Source of the DNA: Roseovarius pelagicus
GTDB taxonomy: Bacteria > Pseudomonadota > Alphaproteobacteria > Rhodobacterales > Rhodobacteraceae
Direction: 5' to 3'
Length of the DNA: 64,000 bases
NCBI RefSeq assembly: GCF_025639885.1
Contig: NZ_CP106738.1
Location: 1,612,001 to 1,676,000 of the forward strand
The notes under the pieces were generated by a model. The model was given only the letters and a program-made list of their open reading frames with translations, had not been told where the DNA came from and did no database searches. Position numbers and translations under genes: made by a program. Numbering within the stretch: position 1 is the first letter of the stretch; the number at the start of each line of letters is the position of its first letter. Below, one piece after another: positions 17,047 to 26,295 of the stretch.

Positions 17047-18042
17047 TTATCTTTCGATCAAACGTTGGACCAATCTCTTTGCGTCGGTCTGCCTCTTGCG
17101 CGGTACGAGCAACACGAGCTTTCCAATACAAGAAGCGTCGGTGATTTCAACTGGGCGAGGAAGCTGAACCAAATGCTGCACGACGTCCAATCGTACCGGT
17201 TGCTCTAAGGTGTCGAGGCGAACGATCCCCTTCAGCCGCAGCAGATCGGAACCCAGATTTGACGTCAACGCATCCAGCCATTGCCGAAGTTCTGCGTCGG
17301 ACAAGGCGCGGCGAAGGTTGGCTTGGATAGCGATGTAGTCAGATTGCTGGTGTTCTATGTGAACGTGTTCTCGTTTTTGCGAACCTGTGTCAGCCGCGAA
17401 CATCGATACGGCAAGAGTGTTGAGGTTGGAAATAGGGGAGCCATTTATAGCGGCGCAAAAATCCGTCGCTTTCATGCGTTGGTCATCGCTGGCAACGTCG
17501 GCCTTGGAAAGATATATCAAATCGGCCATAGCCAATTGGCGTGGCACTTCGGGCATGATTTCAGCGGCCTCGATTCCCAGAACACTGTCGAAGACAGTTA
17601 CTAGGTTACGGAACTTGAACCGGCTGAGCCTTAGAGGGTCGATCATAAAGGATTGCAGGATCGGCCCGGGGTCTGCGAGCCCGCTGGTCTCGATGAGAAC
17701 ATTTTCAAATAGCGGAAGTTCAGCGCGTTCACGACGTTCTGCAAGCGATCGTATTGCGCGAGCAAGATCACCTTGGGCCGCACAACACAAACACCCACCT
17801 TCAAGCAGGATCGTATCTTCGGAGGCAGACTGGACCAAGTGGTGGTCCAGTCCAACATCGCCGAACTCGTTCACTATGATGGCAGTATTGCGGAAGTGCG
17901 GATTGCATAGAAGCTCGTTGAGCAACGTCGTTTTTCCACTACCCAAACTACCTGTAATTACAGAGACATGAATCGTCGTATCGAGAGTGAGATCGAGCGA
18001 GGATACATCTGGTAGTGCGCTTCTATTCGACCCAGGTTGCAT
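17047..18042 (-). CDS. CobW/G3E-family GTPase, putative metallochaperone
   Basis: 331 residues. Walker A GSLGSGKTT (31-39), the conserved NEFGDVG segment with Glu59, the metal-binding C-x-C-C motif (Cys84, Cys86, Cys87 in GGCLCCAAQGDL), ETSG switch and a SKAD base-recognition motif are present, followed by a CobW C-terminal domain. The usual His-rich metal linker is modest here (HVHIEHQ around residue 227). G3E GTPases insert Zn, Co, Ni or Fe into target enzymes. The gene overlaps the end of the M20 amidohydrolase gene by 20 bases, which makes that metalloenzyme the obvious candidate client. Zinc-uptake regulation cannot be judged; no Zur box was recognised. Confidence 0.87.
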   Translation of the reverse strand: MQPGSNRSALPDVSSLDLTLDTTIHVSVITGSLGSGKTTLLNELLCNPHFRNTAIIVNEFGDVGLDHHLVQSASEDTILLEGGCLCCAAQGDLARAIRSLAERRERAELPLFENVLIETSGLADPGPILQSFMIDPLRLSRFKFRNLVTVFDSVLGIEAAEIMPEVPRQLAMADLIYLSKADVASDDQRMKATDFCAAINGSPISNLNTLAVSMFAADTGSQKREHVHIEHQQSDYIAIQANLRRALSDAELRQWLDALTSNLGSDLLRLKGIVRLDTLEQPVRLDVVQHLVQLPRPVEITDASCIGKLVLLVPRKRQTDAKRLVQRLIER

Positions 18043-19414
18043 CCCAGAAGGCCTCCGGGTTTTGTGTTAGTGTTTCCCATGCTCCGACACGCGGCGGATC
18101 AAGTGTCAGGCCCTTTGTCCGCTCGGTTAACTCCTCCTTGGCTTGCTCTATAACCTTGGGATTGAGCATTAGGTCGATGGCAGACAATGCCAGCGTCTCT
18201 GAAGCCATAAGTGGACCGGGATAACTGCCGGGATATCCTGCCAGAGCTGTCAGAGCCCAATTATGCAGTGGTACTTGTTGGGGGTATGCCCAGTTAACGC
18301 GTCCGAGCGGGATTTGCCAGCTCACCTCGCCATCGTCCTGACCATAGGGATCTACACCTTCGGTATAGAGTCCGACCTCTTCGTCAAGATCGAACGCGCC
18401 GTTCGGCGCGCATTCGAACGCAAGGCTTTGCATCCACTTTTTGGCCTCGTCACTCCAGGCCGGCGGGCCAACCTCTTGCAGGTTTGCCATCATCATTTCG
18501 GCAAGCCTGTCATTGGGCAAGTAGCCGTGGGTCGCAGAAACGAACAGGTGCTGGAATGATACGCCGACCAATTGCGCAGAGTGTTTACAAACATCGACAA
18601 GAAAATCGTAAACTTCACTCGTGCGGTCGTAATCCGCCTGACGCGCGTTAATCCAAACGCGCGCTTCGTCCGGTGTGACATTGGGAATACCGCCGCCCAC
18701 CCGGAGGACGTGTTCGACCTGAGTATCGGCGAAATGATGTGCCCGTAGACGCTCGATCGATTGCACTGCAAGTTCGGCTGCATCCAGCGCATTGGTCTTG
18801 CGGATCGATCCACCGTGCCCCGACTCTCCTCGGAAGACGATTTCACCGCCGACTACAGATTGGCAGGGACGCGAAATCACCCCATTCTGATAATCCCCGT
18901 GGGAGGTGAGAATCGCATCGACCCCCTCGAACGCGCCTTTCTTGAGAAGTCCGACCTTGCCCCAAACAATCTCTTCGGCAGGGCATCCGATGACGATCAA
19001 TTCACCGGGTATCTTGTGATCCTGCATGGTTTTGAGAGCAGCGATCGCTGCTCCGCAATTCGCAGCCCCGATCTGATTGTGGCCGCAGGAGTGCCCCGCG
19101 CGCTGCCCGCGGGACTGCCGGTACGGCACCGCATCATTTGCGGTGCCAGGTAACGCATCGTATTCTGCCAGTATCGCAATACATGGACCAGGACCCAACC
19201 GCTTGCGCGCGATGAATGCGGTCGGCATTCCACAACACGGAGCCTCAATGTCAAACCCGCTCCCTCTGAGCCATTCGGTCAACAGGCGCGCTGCTGCAAC
19301 CTCCATAGCCGGGAGTTCTGGCTTCTCCCAAAGAGCGTGAATATGGCGCTCGACTTCGGGTTTGATGATCGACCAGCTACGCCGCGTGGCTTCTTTCCAA
19401 AATGCAGGTTTCAT
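18023..19414 (-). CDS. M20-family amidohydrolase (AbgB/aminobenzoyl-glutamate hydrolase-like)
   Basis: 463 residues. M20 metallopeptidase fold with metal and catalytic positions visible: His108 and His112 (GHSCGHN), the Glu pair at 147-148 (PAEEI) and His172 (TSHGDY). The dimerisation lid domain lies about 185-310 (ESGHGGSIRKTNALDAA). Length and the CGHN motif place it near AbgB-type amidohydrolases, which cleave N-acyl or aminobenzoyl amino acids and act in the cytoplasm. The upstream gene is a Gate-domain permease and the downstream overlapping gene a CobW GTPase, so the unit may import and hydrolyse an amide-linked substrate with a dedicated metal chaperone. Substrate unknown. Confidence 0.85.
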   Translation of the reverse strand: MKPAFWKEATRRSWSIIKPEVERHIHALWEKPELPAMEVAAARLLTEWLRGSGFDIEAPCCGMPTAFIARKRLGPGPCIAILAEYDALPGTANDAVPYRQSRGQRAGHSCGHNQIGAANCGAAIAALKTMQDHKIPGELIVIGCPAEEIVWGKVGLLKKGAFEGVDAILTSHGDYQNGVISRPCQSVVGGEIVFRGESGHGGSIRKTNALDAAELAVQSIERLRAHHFADTQVEHVLRVGGGIPNVTPDEARVWINARQADYDRTSEVYDFLVDVCKHSAQLVGVSFQHLFVSATHGYLPNDRLAEMMMANLQEVGPPAWSDEAKKWMQSLAFECAPNGAFDLDEEVGLYTEGVDPYGQDDGEVSWQIPLGRVNWAYPQQVPLHNWALTALAGYPGSYPGPLMASETLALSAIDLMLNPKVIEQAKEELTERTKGLTLDPPRVGAWETLTQNPEAFWDATWVE

Positions 19415-19426
19415 GAACTGGTGCTC

Positions 19427-20791
19427 CTAAAGCAAGATGTAGGAAAGCAGCACGGCAATTGGCAAAGCAATAAGCGTGCGCAGCAGGAAAATAACGAAGA
19501 GGTCAAAGACGTTGACCGGAATCGGCGATTTGAGGAGCAGTGCGCCGGGTTCGGTCATGTAGATGATCTGAACAAGCGCTACGACGCCCACCACGAACTT
19601 GGTTTGGATCGCCCCTATGTCTCCGCCCAGAATGAACGGCAGGAATACATCCGCAAAGCCGATCATCAGCGTTGGTGCGGCCGTTGCTCCATCTGCAAGT
19701 CCAAACCAGCCTAGGATGTAAACGAACGGTAGCGATATCCATTGAAAGAAGGGGGTGAACTCGGCAATTACGGTTACGAGAACGCCAAGAACCATGACAA
19801 TCGGCTCCAGCGCGAACCAGATGTCTGCAACGACCTTGGCGCCGCTGGCGAGAAAGGAATCCTCGCGCGGATGCTTGCCGCGTGCCGCAGCAACACGAAT
19901 AGCTGCTTTACCAGAACTCACGCCCGCAGGCATGGTTTCCGCAATGCCCTGATGTTCGGCATGCTCCCAATATGTGTCGGCCTTCAGGCTGATCGGCGGT
20001 ATCCGCGGCATGATCACTGCCAGGATGATACCTGTCACAACCATAGACAGGAGGATTTCGGGCAACAACTCGGTTATTCCGAGGAAGGAAACGAACAGGG
20101 CGACAATCGGGATGGACACAACCGAAAACCCGGTCGCGATCGTGATCGCTTCTCGCGCGGTGTAAAAGCCGTTCCTATACTGCTGATCGGTTATCACAAC
20201 GCCCACAGTCCCGCTGCCGATCCAAGATGCCGTGCAGTCAACTGCCGCGCGCCCGGGGACCTTGAACAGCGGTCGCATAACCTTTCGAAAGAGAGTGCCG
20301 ATCAATTCCATGAAGCCGTAGTCGGTTAGCAGAGGTAGGGCGAGGCCCGCCCAGAAAAAGAAAGGCACGAGGGCGGTCATCAACTCCTTTAGCATCAGGC
20401 CGCCGGTATTCTTTGACCAGATCATCTCGGGGCCGATCTGCCAGTAGATCATGACCGACAGCACCAATGCGACAACCCTCACGGCAGTCATCCACCACGA
20501 CACCACGAAGAGTTGCTTTAGAAAGCCGGAGTAGAACGATGGCGCCAATCGACCGACAACGCTTGCGACAGCCGAGATCGCGAGTAGACCGATGACTAGA
20601 GGCACCAAGGAGTCCGCCAGCACAGCCTTCGTGTGATTCACGATGAGAGAGAGTAGCAGCGTGAACTCACCATCGTAAGGCAGAGGAATGAGGAAGAACA
20701 CCACGCCGATGATCGAAGGTATCAGAAAGCGGAGTAACCCGCTGTTGTCCACCGGAGTATTCGCGGCCTGGTTTGGATCAAATGGTTGCAT
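19427..20791 (-). CDS. YjiH-like permease with nucleoside-recognition (Gate) domains
   Basis: 454 residues from the ATG at 20791, which has GGAGGGGG 5 bases upstream; upstream in-frame codons give a non-conserved extension. About ten or eleven transmembrane helices with two Gate/nucleoside-recognition segments (around 145-260 and 330-450; motifs DCTASWIGSGTVGVVITDQQ and GGDIGAIQTKFVVG). YjiH-type Gate proteins are putative transporters of uncharacterised substrates and often neighbour M20 amidohydrolases. Stop lies 12 bases before the amidohydrolase start, so the two are one transcription unit. Substrate inferred only to match the amidohydrolase. Confidence 0.8.
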   Translation of the reverse strand: MQPFDPNQAANTPVDNSGLLRFLIPSIIGVVFFLIPLPYDGEFTLLLSLIVNHTKAVLADSLVPLVIGLLAISAVASVVGRLAPSFYSGFLKQLFVVSWWMTAVRVVALVLSVMIYWQIGPEMIWSKNTGGLMLKELMTALVPFFFWAGLALPLLTDYGFMELIGTLFRKVMRPLFKVPGRAAVDCTASWIGSGTVGVVITDQQYRNGFYTAREAITIATGFSVVSIPIVALFVSFLGITELLPEILLSMVVTGIILAVIMPRIPPISLKADTYWEHAEHQGIAETMPAGVSSGKAAIRVAAARGKHPREDSFLASGAKVVADIWFALEPIVMVLGVLVTVIAEFTPFFQWISLPFVYILGWFGLADGATAAPTLMIGFADVFLPFILGGDIGAIQTKFVVGVVALVQIIYMTEPGALLLKSPIPVNVFDLFVIFLLRTLIALPIAVLLSYILL

Positions 20792-20878
20792 GGCGTCCCC
20801 CTCCAAAATTGTTGCCCCCCGGTTCCGTCGGGGAGAACATTTCAATCTGGTTCATAGTTGGAGAAAGGCTTGCATCAA

Positions 20879-20895
20879 GATAGTCAGATACTATC
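20879..20895. promoter_or_regulatory. LysR-type operator candidate upstream of the Gate permease
   Basis: GATAGT-N5-ACTATC, a perfect 6-bp dyad containing ATAG-N7-CTAT, the geometry of LysR-regulator boxes. It lies in the 131-base gap between the LysR gene stop and the permease start, in an AT-rich stretch that probably also holds the promoter. Confidence 0.45.
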
Positions 20896-20922
20896 AATTT
20901 TTATCATTAATTTATTTAATGG

Positions 20923-21825
20923 TTATTGTCCCGAACACTTCATAATTTCCTGAAGGAACATATCACGCGCGCGGTAAGGGGCGGCGTTCGCGTTTGTGAT
21001 GGTATAAATGGGCAATGAGGGTCCATTGAGTCCCGGAGTCACGCACCAGAGTCGCTTGCTGCGCACGTCGCTCTCGGCAGCCCCCACCGGAAGCAATGCG
21101 AGACCGGTTCCAGCCCGCGTCAACCTCAGCATCTCGTCCACATGGTCACTCGTCCCGGCGACCTGGTAGCCAAGTCCGTGCTGCATGCGAAACCGCATCA
21201 CTTCCTCTGGCTCGCCGGGGGTTTTCAGTATGAACGGATATTCGCGCAATTCAGAAAGGGTGCTGACCTTTGTTCCAAACAGAGAGTGCGATGCGCCGCA
21301 GTAGATGCGCTGAACCTCCTTGCACAACAGGCTGTACTTTAACTGCCCGTGCATGAAATGGGCGGGTCCAATGCCGATGTCCAACTCATTTCGCAGCAGT
21401 AGATTGGTCAAATCTTCCCAGCCGCTGACCGTGAGTTTCAACTCGATGCCCGGATGAGAGAGATTCAGAAGTCTGATTGCTTCGTCCAAAGGGCCAACGT
21501 TGACGCTGCTGATGAGGCGGACGCGAACGGGGCCGCGCACCTGCTTGCCTGCGTCCATCACGCGGGCGGGAATATCTTCGACTATGCCAAAAATGCGCCG
21601 ACAGATATCCGCGACGACCTCTCCTTCGGTTGTCAACTGAAAGCCACCGGGCCCGCGTTCGCACAGCCGTGCCCCTATCTGTTCTTCGAGACGTTTCAGG
21701 GCAAGTGAGATGGCTGGCTGCCGCCTGCCAGTTGCTTGTGAAGCCCGCGAAATGCCCCCGGCCGTCACAATCTTGTGGAACGTCTTGAGAAGATTCCAAT
21801 CCAAGCTGTCATTTATGCGTATCAT
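20923..21825 (-). CDS. LysR family transcriptional regulator
   Basis: 300 residues. N-terminal winged helix-turn-helix about 8-66 (LLKTFHKIVTAGGISRASQA then RRQPAISLALKRLEEQIG), followed by a periplasmic-binding-protein-like effector domain (about 95-295). It is on the same strand as, and 131 bases upstream of, the permease-amidohydrolase-CobW operon, with an ATAG-N7-CTAT dyad in between, so it probably activates that operon in response to its substrate. Start ATG at 21825 gives the standard LysR N-terminus; its ribosome site is weak. Confidence 0.9.
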   Translation of the reverse strand: MIRINDSLDWNLLKTFHKIVTAGGISRASQATGRRQPAISLALKRLEEQIGARLCERGPGGFQLTTEGEVVADICRRIFGIVEDIPARVMDAGKQVRGPVRVRLISSVNVGPLDEAIRLLNLSHPGIELKLTVSGWEDLTNLLLRNELDIGIGPAHFMHGQLKYSLLCKEVQRIYCGASHSLFGTKVSTLSELREYPFILKTPGEPEEVMRFRMQHGLGYQVAGTSDHVDEMLRLTRAGTGLALLPVGAAESDVRSKRLWCVTPGLNGPSLPIYTITNANAAPYRARDMFLQEIMKCSGQ

Positions 21826-22418
21826 GTACGGATACCTGTCTGTAGTCAGGGATTTGGCGGCAAGAGCCGCTTAGGCCAAGAGAGAGTAACCCATCTCGGT
21901 GGGTTGATAATGCGCCGCGTCGCTTGTGATGCAAGCGCCTTGCATTGAGTGTCTATTGGTACCTAGGAACTATGGACGGAAATTTTCAAATAATGGGCTG
22001 AACTGACTCCCCACCAAGCCGCAGCTACTGTTGCGGGCATACGTAGAAAGAGGTTCGTTGCATCAACTTGGTCGCCGCGCGCTGAGAGCGGGACCAAGTC
22101 TCATTTCAAGCGGCTTCAGGGTGGAGGTTGGCCACAAATTCGATCTCATTCGCAAGCCCGTTCTCGCAGTTCTCAAACTGTCCGTTGCGGATGGCGCGGA
22201 AAGTTCAGATGCCCGCGCGCGCTGCGTTTGCAGCAGTTAAGGGTTCTGGAACCCGCGCACCGGTCGTAACAGCCCCTTGAAAATCTGAGCGCTATGATGT
22301 TGCCTTGCAACAGGCGGCAGGCCGTTGCAGCGGACCGCGAACTAGCACGAGATTATGGTGGTATGGCACAATGAAACTTAAGGTTTTCTCTGAGTTTCAT
22401 AATCTTGGAGGGGGATGG
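21826..22418. other. Gene-poor stretch between LysR and tRNA-Arg
   Basis: Nearly 600 bases with no credible gene. A 69-codon plus-strand frame at 22031-22240 lacks a ribosome site and any recognisable motif. Parts could be decayed coding sequence but I cannot name it. The region next to a tRNA is a common place for insertions, yet I found no integrase or repeat of the tRNA 3' end. Confidence 0.4.
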
Positions 22419-22495
22419 TGGCGGACCGAGGAGGATTCGAACCCCCGACCCCTTGATTCGTAGTCAAGTACTCTATCCAGCTGAGCTATCGGTCC
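22419..22495 (-). tRNA. tRNA-Arg (anticodon ACG)
   Basis: 77 bases on the minus strand. Acceptor stem GGACCGA pairs with TCGGTCC, followed by discriminator G and encoded CCA. D-arm GCTCAGCTGGATAGAGT, anticodon stem CTTGA/TCAAG enclosing loop CTACGAA with anticodon ACG, and T-arm GGGGGTTCGAATCCTCC are all present. The ACG anticodon is normally edited to ICG by TadA to read CGU/CGC/CGA. Confidence 0.97.
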
Positions 22496-22561
22496 ACTGT
22501 GGGTGCATCTAGCCGCTGTCGCGACGCTTGGCAAGGGGGGGTGGCGAGAAACTGTCTCGGT

Positions 22562-23940
22562 TCAACGAATGTCACCCTTGGGCAGCGTAATCAGAAAAGA
22601 TGTGCCATCAGGCCCGGTGTAATCCAGACCCAGTTCGCCGCCATGACCACGCACCAACTCGGCCGAAATCGTCAGACCCAAACCGGTGCCGCCTTTGCTG
22701 GCCCCCCCTGAAACGGGGTGAACAGATGCTCTTGCGCCTTTGGTGGCAGGCCGGGGCCAGTATCGCTGACCCGGATCACCCAGTTCTGCGCGGTTTCTTC
22801 GGCGGCAACACTGATTTCTCCGGGTTTGCCGCTCACCACTATGGCCTGCCGTGCGTTGCGCACCAGATTAGCCAGCACACGGTATAGCTGTTCGGGATCG
22901 GCCCGCACTGTCAAACTGGCCGGGACGTCCTCGGCAAAGCTGATATCGCTGCCATCCGCCGACAGGCGTTCGCTGTCGATTACATCGCTCAGGATATCCT
23001 GCAACATAAAGCGGCTGAGCCGTGGTGTCGGTTCTTCAGCCTTGCCATACGCCAGCGTCGATTCACACAGATGCACAGCGCGGGTGATCGAATTCACCAA
23101 CTTCGGTGCCATGCGCTTTACCGCCGGGTCTTCGGACATTTCGATCCGGTCAGTGAACAGCTGCGCCGAGGTCAGAATGTTGCGCAGATCATGGCTGACC
23201 TTGGCGACCGCACCGCCCAGTTGGGCCAACCGTTCCTTTTGCTTCAGCGCCCCGGTGAGCTGGGTCTGAAGCAATTGCAACGTCTCTTCGGCTTCACGCA
23301 GTTCACGGATGCTGGCGGTGGGTTCAATGAACCCTCGGGCGTCCTCTGGTGCCAATGCGTAGGACTTCATATAGTCCACGACCCGTTTGATCGGTTTGAC
23401 CAGCAGCCCCCGAACGGCCAGAAACAGCAGGCACGCGGTAATTACCGAGATCACGGCAGACAGCAACAGGATGCGCAGCCCGTAATCAATCATCGCTGCG
23501 CGCAATGTGTCCGTTTCCATTGTCACTTCGATCAGCAGCCCCGCCATGCGCGAGGGTGCACCGATGACGCGGATCACCCGCGGTTCGGTGTCCAAAAGCC
23601 GAAACATCGCGTCGCGGATCAGAGTCAGCGCTGATGGATCACGCAAATCATACGTGGCAGAGATCGGAGAAGGCATCGGCGACGTCAGCACCAGCTGACG
23701 TGCCTCATCCCGGCGCAGAACGATGTTGAAAACACCTGCGTTGGTCAGCAGTTCTTCTTCCAGATCTTCGCTGATTTCATCGCTGGCCAATAGGGATAGG
23801 GACGCGATTTGCGACCGATCCAACCGCGACAGCAGAAAATCTTCGCGGTAGCGGGCGACCGACGGCACAAAGATCATGATTTCGGCCAGCATCACGAAGA
23901 CTGCCGTCAGGATCAGGAATCGGCCCGAAAGTGTGTTCAT
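22562..23940 (-). pseudogene. Membrane sensor histidine kinase with a single-base frameshift near the C-terminus
   Basis: Starts at ATG 23940 behind GGAGGCGGGG. Visible are an N-terminal transmembrane helix, a periplasmic sensor loop, a second helix (about residues 165-185), a HAMP-like linker, an H-box SHDLRNILTSAQ, an N-box NLVRNARQA and a G1 box DTGPGLPP. The frame then hits a run of seven G (plus-strand C 22702-22708) and ends at 22672 after 422 residues with a nonsense tail. With eight G the frame continues as FQGGASKGGTGLGLT, restoring the G2 box, and ends at 22562 giving 459 residues. One base is therefore missing: sequencing error, phase variation or true inactivation. Without the G2 box, ATP binding would fail. 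It follows the flavoprotein gene by 23 bases in one operon. No response regulator is adjacent. Confidence 0.85.
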
Positions 23941-23963
23941 CCCCCGCCTCCCGCGCCTTCTGC

Positions 23964-25382
23964 TTAGGGTAACCAGCGCTGGATCAATCCCACCACCCGT
24001 TTGATCATAGGACTATCAAAGAGCCGGGGCGAGAAATAGGCCCCTGCCACCCGTTTATTGATCTCACCGAGTGTCGGATAGGGGGCAACCATGGCCGCGA
24101 CCTGTTTCATCTTCATTTTGTTGGCCAGCACCAGCGCCCAGAGGTTGATCAACTCGCCCGCCTGCGCGCCCGCAATCGACGCACCAATCGGACGACCGCG
24201 CATGACCATTACCTTGATCAGCCCGGTCGTCTTACGCTCGGCAATGGCCCGATCATTATGTGCATATTCGAACCGCACGACTTCTAATCTGTCTCCATGC
24301 GCTTCGCGTGCTTGCGCCTCGGTCAGACCGACCTGCGCCAGTTCTGGTTCGGTATACGTGGCCCAAGGGATATGCTCGGTGCGTTGTTTCGACGGCAGCG
24401 CAAAGAGGGCCGAGCGGATAATGACCCCGGCGTGATACCCGGCGACATGGGTAAACTGCATGCCGCCAGCCACGTCACCGATGGCATAAACGCGATTATT
24501 GGTGGTCTTCAGACTGCCATCGACCTTGATCCCCGCCTTGGTCGTCTCGATCCCTGCCGCCTGAAGATTCAGCTTGTCGGTGTTGGTCTTGCGCCCCACC
24601 GCCATCAGCAAGTGCGATCCCTTGAACACACGGCCATCCTTGGCCTCGATCTCGATCGCGCCAGCCTTGCCGCGTATCTCTGACGCCATGGCTCCCTCAG
24701 CGATCTCGATCCCTTCCTCGCGCATCTGGTCCAGTACGATGGCGGCGGTTTCGGGGTCATCCTTGCCTAACGCCCTGTCACCCTCGATGACGGTCACCTT
24801 GCTGCCCAGCCGAATGTGGGCCTGCGCCATTTCCATACCGATGGGTCCGCCGCCGATGATCAGCAGGTGTTCGGGTTTCTCGCGCAATTCAAACAGTGTC
24901 TCATTCGTCTCGTATGGGACCTTGTCCAATCCGGGGATTGGCGGCACCAGCGGGGATGATCCGGTTGCGATCACGATACGCCGCGCCGTAATGACCGTAT
25001 CCCCGGCCTGCACTTCTGTAGGGGATATGAACGCACCAAACTCTCGGATCACATGCACGCCCAGACCTTCGAACCGCTCTTGGCTGTCGACCGGCGCAAT
25101 GGTGTCGATGACCCCTGCGACGTGGTCCTTGGCTGCGGCATAATCCACCTTGGGCCGGACATTCGCCACGCCGTATTTCTCGGCATGTCCCTGTGCATAA
25201 GCGGCCTTGCCCGACGCAATCAGCGCCTTGGACGGAACACAGCCATAGTTCAGGCAATCGCCGCCCATCTTGTGCCCTTCCAGCAGAACGACTTTTGCGC
25301 CCATCTGGACCGCTCCCGCCGCGACGGACAGCCCGCCGGACCCGGCCCCGATCACAAGAATATCTGTTTTCAGCTTAGTCAT
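23964..25382 (-). CDS. Mercuric reductase/dihydrolipoamide dehydrogenase-like flavoprotein
   Basis: 472 residues of the class I pyridine nucleotide-disulfide oxidoreductase family. FAD motif GAGSGG (12-17), redox-active disulfide GGDCLNYGCVPSK (Cys43, Cys48), NAD(P) motif GGGPIG and the second FAD motif AIGDVAGG are intact. The C-terminal H-P-T-x4-E catalytic pair of true dihydrolipoamide dehydrogenases is replaced by YPTLGE (Tyr for His), and there is no extra mercury-binding cysteine pair, so neither named activity is safe. The gene begins 3 bases after the stop of a TVP38 membrane protein; such pairs, sometimes fused, occur in many bacteria. Probably a cytoplasmic reductase of a disulfide or quinone substrate. 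Confidence 0.85.
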   Translation of the reverse strand: MTKLKTDILVIGAGSGGLSVAAGAVQMGAKVVLLEGHKMGGDCLNYGCVPSKALIASGKAAYAQGHAEKYGVANVRPKVDYAAAKDHVAGVIDTIAPVDSQERFEGLGVHVIREFGAFISPTEVQAGDTVITARRIVIATGSSPLVPPIPGLDKVPYETNETLFELREKPEHLLIIGGGPIGMEMAQAHIRLGSKVTVIEGDRALGKDDPETAAIVLDQMREEGIEIAEGAMASEIRGKAGAIEIEAKDGRVFKGSHLLMAVGRKTNTDKLNLQAAGIETTKAGIKVDGSLKTTNNRVYAIGDVAGGMQFTHVAGYHAGVIIRSALFALPSKQRTEHIPWATYTEPELAQVGLTEAQAREAHGDRLEVVRFEYAHNDRAIAERKTTGLIKVMVMRGRPIGASIAGAQAGELINLWALVLANKMKMKQVAAMVAPYPTLGEINKRVAGAYFSPRLFDSPMIKRVVGLIQRWLP

Positions 25383-25385
25383 TAC

Positions 25386-26117
25386 TCAGTCGCCCTTCTT
25401 GCCGCGCACGGCCTTGATCACGATGGGCAACGCGGCCAGTACGCTGAGGCCCAACAGGGGGCCAATGATCTGCGGCTCCCATAGCAGGCTCAGGTCGGGG
25501 CTATCGCCACGATCAAACACCTCGCCGAGGCCAACACCGATCCAAGTAAAGACCAGCGCACCGGGGATGATGCCCAGCACGGTGGTAATCGCAAAGTTGC
25601 GAAATTTTACGCCGACGAGCGCAGGCAGCAGGTTGGCGACGAAAAACGGCACGGCAGGCACGAGACGCAGCAGGAACAGAACGCTGATCTCATTCTCATG
25701 CAGCCCCTTGTTGATCTTTTGCAGCGTGCCTTCGGACGCGTCCATCCGCGCCGCCAGTGTTTTGCCTAAGCCAGCACAGGCCGCCCAGAAGATCGCAAAC
25801 GCGCCCAACGACGCCGCCAGCACGTTGAACATGGTGCCCAACCCAAGACCAAACAGAAACCCGCCTGTCACCGATGCGACAGCCGCGCCGGGCAGTGAGA
25901 AGGCGACAATGACAAAATAGATCGCGACAAAGATGCCGACCAAGGCGGCGAAATGCGCATCGCGAAACGCCAACAGCGTCTCACGGTTGTCACGCAACGT
26001 CTCGAAACTAAGGTAATCTCGCAATGTAAAGGCGCCGATCACGGCCACGGCCAAGATCGCGGCCAGTGGCGTGTGCCGCAACAGCGGGTGTCGGGTGTCG
26101 GTCTTGGCCTGATCCAT
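25386..26117 (-). CDS. TVP38/TMEM64 family (SNARE-associated/DedA-like) membrane protein
   Basis: 243 residues from the ATG at 26117; the frame stays open upstream but has no conserved content and runs into the rpmH promoter. It has four to six hydrophobic segments, with the VTT/SNARE-associated core around residues 70-200 (FSLPGAAVASVTGGFLFG and RLVPAVPFFVANLLPAL). The proline- and glycine-rich re-entrant loops are typical. Members are thought to act in lipid scrambling or small-molecule flux; precise function in bacteria is unsettled. First gene of a three-gene minus-strand operon with the flavoprotein and the sensor kinase, divergent from rpmH. Confidence 0.85.
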   Translation of the reverse strand: MDQAKTDTRHPLLRHTPLAAILAVAVIGAFTLRDYLSFETLRDNRETLLAFRDAHFAALVGIFVAIYFVIVAFSLPGAAVASVTGGFLFGLGLGTMFNVLAASLGAFAIFWAACAGLGKTLAARMDASEGTLQKINKGLHENEISVLFLLRLVPAVPFFVANLLPALVGVKFRNFAITTVLGIIPGALVFTWIGVGLGEVFDRGDSPDLSLLWEPQIIGPLLGLSVLAALPIVIKAVRGKKGD

Positions 26118-26295
26118 ATCGGTGCGGTCTTTCTCGGTGATAACGTTGACCTTTAGATGACGAGCCGGAACCGAAATAGATAGGCGGATCACGCGCGCTT
26201 GATCGGGGGTGATGGTTTGACCGCACATTGACCTGTTTTGTAACATCGCGAACCTGTTGCCGCACGATTTTTGTTGCAAAACGCCCCGCACGGGT

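Noticed and set aside
22031..22240. 69-codon plus-strand frame near tRNA-Arg
   Set aside because: No ribosome site or recognisable motif; could be decayed sequence but not supportable as a gene.
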